A stretch of DNA of 13,320 nucleotides from the NCBI GenBank assembly GCA_905372135.1, contig CAJPNS010000052.1, forward strand, positions 1-13,320, in the 5' to 3' direction. This document shows, piece after piece, positions 10,601 through 13,320 of this stretch (position 1 is its first letter; each line of letters begins with the position of its first letter). Source of the stretch: Porphyromonadaceae bacterium (GTDB lineage Bacteria; Bacteroidota; Bacteroidia; Bacteroidales; Paludibacteraceae). The position numbers and the translations under genes are program-made. The notes below the pieces were generated by a model. That model saw nothing but the letters and a program-made list of their open reading frames with translations. It was not told where the DNA came from and made no database searches.

Positions 10601-11774
10601 CGGAAACTACACCAAGCATTACTTCGAAGAGGGTAACCGTATATGCAGTAGTATCGGTGGTGGCGGGCTTAATTTGTTGCCTGCAACTCGATTTATAAGT
10701 AATTTTTGGAACAGATATCAGAAATCTACTTTTGATAATGTAATAAGGACATATCGGGATAGTTTTGGAGTAGAACCTTATACCGATAAGGTTAGCGACT
10801 TGTACAAGGTAGTAGAAAAATATTCGCATAAGGTATTTACTAAAGAGTATATATATTACTACCACACCGACCATCTCGGCAGTGCCACATTTATAACCGA
10901 CAATATAGCTTATGTAGCGCATCAGATAGCTTACCTGCCATACGGTGAAGAGTGGGTAGATATGCGACGCAGTAACGGTTATGCCGGCTCGCCGTATAAA
11001 TTCAATGGCAAGGAGAAAGACGACGAGACGGGCTACAGCTACTACGGCGCCCGCTACTACACCGATAGGCTAAGTATCTGGCTCTCGGTAGACCCGCTCG
11101 CCGACAAATACCCGCACCTATCGCCGTACACCTACTGTGCGAATAACCCCGTGATGCTCGTGGATCCGGATGGGATGCAAATAACTGATTATTTTAACCT
11201 ATACGGAAAACATGTCAAGCATGTTAATGATGGCAGTAATGCAAAAAAGCAGGTAATTACGACATCTGTTAAAATAGCCGAAGTGGACAAGGCTATTGCA
11301 AAGGGGTATGTGATAAATGCTCCAACTCCTGAAGTAGGGAAACAAATGAAAAAGGTAAGAAAATTGACGGCAGACACTAAAGGAAATGAACACATGTTTG
11401 TATCAAATGGAGGAGACAAGTCGGATATATTTACAAGTAACAAACCAAAAGAACTGACCTATGAAACGGTAATGCAAGCCAGAAAGAATTTCAAGGAGAA
11501 ATTCCCTGATAAACAAAGTGATTTGGAATTTCATGATCATGGTTATTTGATTGATGAAAACGGAGAAGGAATACATGGTGCTCCTACTCCATCTTCAACT
11601 GATATAGATGGTGCTACTGATAAAATAGAGGCTGTTACTGGTGATGACGGAACCGGAGCTAGCATAGGATTTTATAATAAAGACGGAGCTATAACTCCTA
11701 ACTCTGGGATATCTTTTAGTAGATATCTGAAAGGATTAAAAAAAATAGAAAATTACAACAATCAACAAGAGTAG
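1659..11774 (+). CDS. Giant SpvB/TcB-RHS polymorphic toxin lipoprotein with JAB-like tip
   Basis: About 3,371 residues. The start at 1659 is preferred because it begins MKRAH and is followed by a hydrophobic stretch ending LLSVSC, a loose lipobox with Cys23, predicting a lipoprotein. An in-frame ATG at 1602 overlaps the upstream stop (ATGA) and would add 19 residues before that signal. Residues of about 244-560 match the SpvB/TcaC N-terminal family (GAYTIISPPEANNDG, YPIGVPAGRRGIQP, GLGWDLS). Six FG-GAP-like calcium motifs (D-x-N-x-D-G-x-x-D) begin at 678, 765, 1675, 1767, 1862 and 1947, as in the TcB beta-propeller, with a 910-residue gap between the second and third. YD/RHS repeats run from about 2110 to 2950. 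The RHS core (HTDHLGSATF, YLPYGEEW, FNGKEKDDETGYSYYGARYY, DPDG) ends at Gly3172. The variable tip is 3173-3371. By analogy with Tc toxins, TcB and TcC functions are fused, and the shell should enclose a tip released by core autoproteolysis. Family is sure; release route and target are inferred. Confidence 0.93.
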   Translation: MKRAHINLSTVVICILILLSVSCINRGSNSSVCLSGATANMDINISTDSLRVLPERAVLKSISDNKRSTKPKAIDSTVLIANRGIAFTYNISPDSPSIAKRQGISLLIDSGSVSKTTHISISPIDTEELPLLPSNMVNVTGYSGGFRCLPDGQKFAKEIVIAIAYNETDIPFGYSAKDIYTYFYNNSNHRWEQIERDSVDETNRVIYSRTDHFTDYINGILKTPESSDAIAYTPTSIKDLKAADPVGAYTIISPPEANNDGSASMKYPIGVPAGRRGIQPTLNLSYNSNGGSSWVGLGWDLSVSCISVDTRHGVPIYSQELESETYLLDGQILVTEDTRQNQFRLNKPAYRRNFDNRYADGKRFYPRVEGSFNRIVRHGTLPHNYWWEVTDKNGTKYYYGSLGNGMDAAAVFQSNVSAGGKQNVSKWYLRKVEDTYGNTMIYKYRRFSDDDQQVVLESILYTGDKESEGKYCISFKVSDMGKPDKSFSYRSGFKESDAKLLDKIIVSYSDTIIKEYYFGYKTGVFGKTLLCSVIESFEDSVKYQKYDMIDTINWEIKTPNTNILLQDVFNRCDFAVKYGTYMFLHVLYSFEYNEVHGAIFEEDSHTINYKEVTSDNLGYAIIPIKENENFSASRSFSYDLGGGVDFGLFSKIWSKSLSVGGNYMHNKEESEGVVSFVDLNGDGYPDKLIRYNENLYYRLRNVESYDSQISFGPLQQVGSSLNFLKSNSNTNSWGLEGQAKILGQGGDFAHTWSTTTGATSNYLSDVNGDGLADIVDNGKTFINEYYRRGKVSFADVTEEDTVFVGGSCGGEYIRNDGEVDSSIFESGWRYYNREICEKHIVGEPMLVNESIFTGYRVERHITDSILDSVCVSTELDSVKVVSVILNDTVLLDIKKDTNIGNNSNYIIENVTSTFLPGGNCCKFKNTSTGVCDAIKIYTILIKKKCYDPQTKNFYDCSKRIIVRDTIRIVAGADGYCISIPSDDYYSGDCMTECLLKDTFYTYEKFYRCTKYEYNYRYIYSYDTIPTYRDTSYYRTWTLTDSCYTVTDSFYYEKPKTYEPNIDLVRMWQAPYHGVVKISGVARLSEDLDSVRIMANVRDGVGLSIQKGSELFLRKFRVVRPDKNNEDMGVDTITVRTGDRIYFRMNSMDVRAYDKVRWNPTVSYIRAKNRDFSQVSSDMLKSVDANGNPQFTFDYSNDFFVNGLQQVAAPFDCRFKIDIDVKSAKSLQDTLVLTIYKSYSVKDSSAAGEYVRPTDYTYILKQIEIPKGEEPENYSISINEDMHNSSVFAFTYQSNGAWIKAFVENEKIHIGLTTKKRRSQIRWTDIDARAKITVVESYDNKYHNSDLYDESTDTYKLVYRPVVKKQNYDYAYIPTKAWKTRNKVKNANSIVIYTLLDYYLNNAILFDMDNFIRKYPLTLTIRDRDGMVIASTTTYNRKYEVFNNIVLNPNQQYYVDYHSSTPYGNYIKKITSSIYVNNEYMGDINSGLYLDYPEEYYGNYGEMYRGWGQFGYKYNTPADTIIREEFLRQMVMGKELTADTDTSTFLPESIPDLENFPSDAVNSPEVTGGRIYNPLKGRFFTMSPDSTATTWVGYGNVFYADRQYIGHNNVNDKDSVYVDRTASPMPVRSVKEKIKAPNKNTINSGRSWTAGFTLGVSSIRETHSKGSSRVLSDFMDMNGDGYPDVLSETTIQYSKPQGGLSRYTTSFREGINSSEYNLDGEGAGASFVSVKTIISNNLKKAASTTKGEGSISGSGSVGCSTTNSTMIDINGDGLPDQVLKDGTVHFNKGYGFTESQNWEWIGGSFILLNSRTSSRALNGGTDYKIIEKTIGKKIDRKNELSTSISFGLGASWADNTTDYSLTDINGDGLVDYFKKYDKEVIFNTGNKFGYIGYNSPLEIPSIEKSTGVTVNGSAAVTFGFTALWFKILANPQGGLAWNRNETDIQLIDMNNDGYPDYVFREGDDIKVRYSTLGTANLLKNVRTVLGSEFTIDYKLSKPNSCKGTKRTWNMSQLMVFDGYEGFWRERYGPPEDISKNGNGTDTIRYTFEYGGKIYDRLEREDYGYDTVVTKEYLDGNVYRINTKVYYNDSYTMRGVMKQSFLTDAQGNKYIENLYEYRPAEITTGKYIETNTPISCVGDGYPALYKERTLYYEGQPEAGIVTEKEYKYGEFGNITEYYNRGSLATSDDDVKATITYKFDLAKYIVSMVKDVAVTNAAGKLLRKRSADYNDKGSISRLTLFVENENNSIYDYEYDRYGNISQATMPENANGKRMQIAYRYDNRVHSYPIRTTNSFGYSSSALYDYRWGVPLLTVDIAGNRMEYTYDTRGRLKTVRSPKEIAANVPYTIKHTYWDDQKYRFEYIKSYARYIQVSEQTNNNLGSMFLKSGTHSYLPNLVKGLFADTYHYDSDHKGNEIVTRTFADGLGRVMRVVTDAEIDEKKVPVASVRNIYDGLQRAIRQYQPAELKISYPSDTLLFSSLDTKKAFYSTTAYDILDRPTRIVNADGTVVRYSYAIDERLFRTDITDPNGITTISFTDHRQLQQIAVDGLGGKTSFYYDALGQLIETIDPENNKTIHVYDMLGRRTERRHPSSGTTRWEYDPVGNITRQTLNSDEHIDYYYQYNRLVRIHYSDRPWNDVYYRYGNNGDGNNTGRLVLQRDATGIKNLEYGNMGELVSQTQTYITLNQSQPFTLRTQWEYDSWGRIKQITYPDGEEVRYRYNRVGKLYSVKGYKSGSDPQNYISEIYYNIFGRRTMVTKGNGITTEYKYDVMNHRLIAMCDSGGSLGNLSIIRYYYDNVGNIVGKETNGIMQYNQYYKYDDNYRLIISEGDGYPGYYQMYMAYSPTGRILEKYLNGQKKDNKGQHTLVYHNKYFYNHHTHNPYAVDLIQNQRGGEEYFEWDKKGNMKTHYEEINDNIRRFSWTEDNRLEAVLDNRMGAFYNYDAAGERSLKLTGTTVAVSQNGEIVNVPVFDRQTLYASALVTITGGNYTKHYFEEGNRICSSIGGGGLNLLPATRFISNFWNRYQKSTFDNVIRTYRDSFGVEPYTDKVSDLYKVVEKYSHKVFTKEYIYYYHTDHLGSATFITDNIAYVAHQIAYLPYGEEWVDMRRSNGYAGSPYKFNGKEKDDETGYSYYGARYYTDRLSIWLSVDPLADKYPHLSPYTYCANNPVMLVDPDGMQITDYFNLYGKHVKHVNDGSNAKKQVITTSVKIAEVDKAIAKGYVINAPTPEVGKQMKKVRKLTADTKGNEHMFVSNGGDKSDIFTSNKPKELTYETVMQARKNFKEKFPDKQSDLEFHDHGYLIDENGEGIHGAPTPSSTDIDGATDKIEAVTGDDGTGASIGFYNKDGAITPNSGISFSRYLKGLKKIENYNNQQE
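3978..6680 (+). other. Large insertion splitting the FG-GAP propeller of the giant toxin
   Basis: Five of the six FG-GAP motifs are spaced 85-95 residues apart, one propeller blade each, but the second (DNA 3951) and third (DNA 6681) are 910 residues apart. The intervening stretch starts with a Cys- and Tyr-rich part (about 4080-4795, 13 cysteines). Two beta-sandwich-like parts follow: one around 4850-5150 with MWQAPYHGVVKISG and RTGDRIYFRMNS, and a less clear one to about 6000. A linker then returns to the propeller. The GDRIYFR-type segment recurs in other Bacteroidota SpvB/RHS proteins, as I recall. It may be an externally displayed receptor-binding or dimer module; this is inference. Confidence 0.6.
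8000..10480 (+). repeat. YD/RHS repeat-coding region (toxin shell)
   Basis: Degenerate protein-level YD repeats, not DNA repeats. Clear units include YEYDRYGNI (about residue 2247 of the giant protein), YTYDTRGRL (about 2321), FYYDALGQL (about 2552), VYDMLGRRTER (about 2575), WEYDPVGNI (about 2595) and WEYDSWGRI (about 2693). In Tc and Rhs proteins such repeats build a hollow beta-shell that holds the cytotoxic C-terminus. Boundaries are approximate. Confidence 0.8.
11132..11173 (+). repeat. 42-bp direct repeat, copy A (end of the RHS core)
   Basis: Runs from ctactgtgcg to ggatccggatgg and encodes YCANNPVMLVDPDG, the final motif of the RHS core. It is identical base for base to 12709-12750. 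Direct inspection shows no mismatch over 42 bp. Both copies are read in the same codon phase. The two copies start 1,577 bp apart and bracket tip 1, the immunity candidate and the start of the orphan cassette. Confidence 0.97.
11175..11771 (+). other. Variable toxin tip 1 (JAB/JAMM-like candidate)
   Basis: These 199 residues (3173-3371 of the giant protein) follow the DPDG junction. They contain GNEHMF (Glu3244), then 48 residues later HDHG (His3292, His3294), then PTPSSTD (Ser3312/3313, Asp3315). The order Glu, HxH, Ser, Asp matches JAMM/JAB zinc peptidases, a fold known among polymorphic toxin tips (Toxin-JAB families). The loop between the second His and the Ser is longer than the canonical JAMM spacing and contains an extra His3306. 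The fold call is therefore tentative; a nuclease or another metal enzyme is possible. Base usage is more AT-rich than in the core just upstream, typical of exchanged tips. Confidence 0.45.
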
Positions 11775-11782
11775 TTAGAATT

Positions 11783-12520
11783 ATGAGAGAAAAGATGTTA
11801 TTATGGTTTGCTTTGTGCTTTTTTTGTGCTACTCCAAGGGCTGAAGCCAAAGTAAACGAGGTTTATGGATATCTATATGAACAATATTTTGATATTAAAA
11901 TCCCAAAGCCCCCAAAAAATTTTTGTAAGATACAACGCAATAATGGGAAGTTGTTATTTGTAAGAAAAGTGAACAGAAACATATTATACCATGCATGTTA
12001 TTCGCTAAATTTTAGACCTGACTATGAAATAGAGTTGCCCGAAGGTGTTAAATATTATAATGGTGTTTTAGATCCATTTTTTATATATCCTGACAATCAG
12101 GCCATTATTGTTTCCCAACCGTTGTGGTGGGCGGTAAACATATCTCGTAACGATAAAGATGTAATAGAAAAAATCAATTTTACAGAGCTAAAAGACACAA
12201 TCTTTTACGATATCAACGAGGGGAAAAGACTATTCTACAGTTTAGAGTTTTTTATCTGCGATGAATTCAATAGCTGTAATATTCACTTTAAAAGACTCAA
12301 ACGTTTTTTGTCTCACGATACGAATTTCTCAATACCTATACATGGACGTAAGCATATAGTGATACAAAAAAACAATGTTCAAATACTGCTTTTTAACGTA
12401 AAAGAGGAAAATGTCGAGAAATGGATATCCTTATTGCTACAAATAAGAGTATATCCTAAAAATGCAGAAGAGGTCAAAAACGATGAGCGATTCAAAAGGT
12501 ATAGATTCCTATTAGAGTAA
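11783..12520 (+). CDS. Predicted exported protein, candidate immunity protein for tip 1
   Basis: A 245-residue protein of no family I recognise. It begins 8 bp after the toxin stop, so it is almost certainly in the same transcript; that is the standard place for the immunity gene of an Rhs tip. The N-terminus MREKMLLWFALCFFCATPRAEA looks like a Sec signal peptide with cleavage after AEA (about residue 22); a second Met at residue 5 (11795) is an alternative start. The mature part is rich in Lys, Asn, Phe and Tyr with four cysteines (NFCKI, HACYS, FICDEFNSCN), has no evident membrane segment, and ends in a charged stretch. If exported, it would protect the periplasm rather than the cytoplasm, which restricts where tip 1 can act. 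No Shine-Dalgarno is evident, as usual in Bacteroidota. Immunity is inferred from position only. Confidence 0.65.
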   Translation: MREKMLLWFALCFFCATPRAEAKVNEVYGYLYEQYFDIKIPKPPKNFCKIQRNNGKLLFVRKVNRNILYHACYSLNFRPDYEIELPEGVKYYNGVLDPFFIYPDNQAIIVSQPLWWAVNISRNDKDVIEKINFTELKDTIFYDINEGKRLFYSLEFFICDEFNSCNIHFKRLKRFLSHDTNFSIPIHGRKHIVIQKNNVQILLFNVKEENVEKWISLLLQIRVYPKNAEEVKNDERFKRYRFLLE

Positions 12521-12601
12521 GTTTTACCAAGCAAGTAACGAAAGCACTCATTTCATTTTGTTAAAAATTAAATCCGCTATCCGTTTAGTTAAAGTTTTTA
12601 C

Positions 12602-12609
12602 TACCTTTG
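12602..12609 (+). promoter_or_regulatory. TAnnTTTG -7 box before the orphan tip cassette
   Basis: TACCTTTG matches the Bacteroidota -7 consensus exactly. I see no good -33 TTG/TTTG about 19-21 bp upstream; TTTAG at 12584-12588 is too close and imperfect. The box ends only 4 nt before the ATG at 12614, so a transcript starting at the normal distance would have almost no leader. The 93-bp gap (12521-12613) shows no convincing terminator hairpin. It may be a real promoter giving leaderless mRNA, a relic of a displaced gene start, or chance. Confidence 0.4.
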
Positions 12610-12613
12610 CCAC

Positions 12614-13320
12614 ATGCGTACAAAAAACGACACATACACACTACTTTTGCTTGGGTGGCTATCCGTTGACCCGCTGACGGATAACTATCCAAGTTTGAGC
12701 GGGTATAACTACTGTGCGAATAACCCCGTGATGCTCGTGGATCCGGATGGAAGAGCGATGGGAAATCCGCAAGCATTAAAACAAGCCGGAGTAAATGCGG
12801 TAAACTATGTAATATATAAATATTGGCAAAATCAAGCAGCTTGTAATATCGGAGTTGAACATGCTTATAGGAATCTGACAGGAGACAATTCTTTAAAAGG
12901 TTTAGGAGCGACAGATATGATTACAAAGATACAAAACTCTGATAGATTCAAAGAAATTGATAAGTCGCAAGTATCCGAATATGCCAATCAAGGCGATATT
13001 GTTATTATTGGAAAACAACGTTCTGCGGGTGAGAACCAAAGTCATGTGGTAATGGGTATGCCCGGAGAACCAGACAATGGATGGCCTATTGTTATGGATA
13101 CAGGAGCAAACAAACGAAGCACTGAAAAGGGAATGAATTGGTCGTGGGGAAAAAACAACCGAAACAACATTAAATATTATCTTTACACAGGAGAAATGTC
13201 TGAAAAAAGAGACTTAGCCACACCTGCTATGAAAATTAATTTGCCTGTTTTTGAAAAAATTAAAAGTAAAAATACGGTTTACCAACGTATAACCAAAGTT
13301 GATGTTCAAACGGTAAATGT
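12614..13320 (+). CDS. Orphan RHS core-end fused to CHAP/NlpC-like toxin tip (3' partial)
   Basis: The frame is open from 12593, has its first ATG at 12614, and runs off the window after 235 complete codons. Residues 1-14 (MRTKNDTYTLLLLG) match nothing in the window. Residues 15-46 (WLSVDPL ... YCANNPVMLVDPDG) match the last 32 residues of the giant protein's RHS core at 27 positions. From residue 47 a different tip follows. It shows a papain-fold hydrolase pattern: Cys77 in AACNIGVEHAY at the head of a helix, GDIVIIG at 127-133, and His144 in SHVVMG, as in CHAP and NlpC/P60 peptidoglycan amidases or endopeptidases. A later VMDTG may supply a polar residue. The sequence lacks a shell, signal peptide and the rest of the core, so it is unlikely to be delivered by itself; it looks like a stored warhead usable after recombination. 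Translation from 12614 is uncertain. The true end and any immunity gene lie beyond the window. Confidence 0.65.
   Translation, partial: MRTKNDTYTLLLLGWLSVDPLTDNYPSLSGYNYCANNPVMLVDPDGRAMGNPQALKQAGVNAVNYVIYKYWQNQAACNIGVEHAYRNLTGDNSLKGLGATDMITKIQNSDRFKEIDKSQVSEYANQGDIVIIGKQRSAGENQSHVVMGMPGEPDNGWPIVMDTGANKRSTEKGMNWSWGKNNRNNIKYYLYTGEMSEKRDLATPAMKINLPVFEKIKSKNTVYQRITKVDVQTVN
12709..12750 (+). repeat. 42-bp direct repeat, copy B (orphan cassette)
   Basis: Exact copy of 11132-11173, encoding YCANNPVMLVDPDG in the orphan frame. Immediately upstream, 12656-12708 still encodes the same protein motif as 11079-11131, but the DNA differs at 22 of 53 positions. Downstream, similarity stops at the third base of the Gly codon. 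The sharp edges make this the likely site of past or future recombination with the giant gene. Confidence 0.95.

Noticed and set aside
10437..10922. Reverse-strand open frame of 161 codons opposite the RHS core
   Set aside because: Shadow of the conserved RHS core; no recognisable domain or start context.
11738..11745. Run of eight A near the end of tip 1 as a frameshift switch
   Set aside because: Slippage here would change only about the last ten residues, after all candidate active-site residues; unlikely to be a functional switch.
12521..12613. Rho-independent terminator after the immunity candidate
   Set aside because: No GC-rich inverted repeat followed by a T-run could be found in the gap; short T-runs occur without a stem.
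12585..12776. Reverse-strand open frame over the orphan cassette start
   Set aside because: It covers the antisense of the conserved DPDG core end, so its length is explained by the forward coding frame.
1..13320. CRISPR array, tRNA, rRNA, insertion sequence or integrase
   Set aside because: No regularly spaced repeats, no RNA gene sequence, no transposase or integrase frame and no terminal inverted repeats were seen.

Overview
The window looks like a piece of a Bacteroidota genome, most likely order Bacteroidales. It is AT-rich, it carries promoter boxes of the TAnnTTTG type, Shine-Dalgarno sequences are weak or absent, and one gene ends in a type IX secretion (T9SS) sorting domain. All genes lie on the + strand and make up one accessory locus: a Rhs/SpvB-type polymorphic toxin system with an alternative toxin tip stored downstream.

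Layout: a promoter (about 20-48) drives a T9SS-sorted, LamG-like surface protein (82-1605). This gene overlaps or directly abuts a giant gene (1659-11774, or 1602-11774 if the ATGA overlap start is used). The giant product is a predicted lipoprotein of about 3,370 residues. Its order is: SpvB/TcaC-like N-terminal domain, an FG-GAP type beta-propeller split by a 910-residue insertion, a long YD/RHS repeat shell, the RHS-associated core, and a 199-residue variable C-terminal tip with a JAB/JAMM-like pattern of possible metal ligands. Eight bases later comes a small gene with a signal peptide (11783-12520), which sits where a cognate immunity gene is expected.

After a 93-bp gap with a second TAnnTTTG box, a second cassette starts (12614 to beyond the window end). 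It holds only the last 32 codons of an RHS core, fused to an unrelated tip with a Cys/His pattern like CHAP or NlpC/P60 papain-fold cell-wall hydrolases. Core end and cassette share an exact 42-bp direct repeat in the same codon phase. Recombination across it would remove the first tip and its immunity gene and join the second tip in frame to the giant shell.

The working model, which is inference, is a surface-anchored, Tc-like one-polypeptide toxin. It would be co-expressed with a T9SS-exported partner and able to switch warheads by recombination. Both tips, and the signal peptide on the immunity candidate, fit targets in the periplasm or cell wall. The cassette and any immunity gene of its own continue past the right edge.
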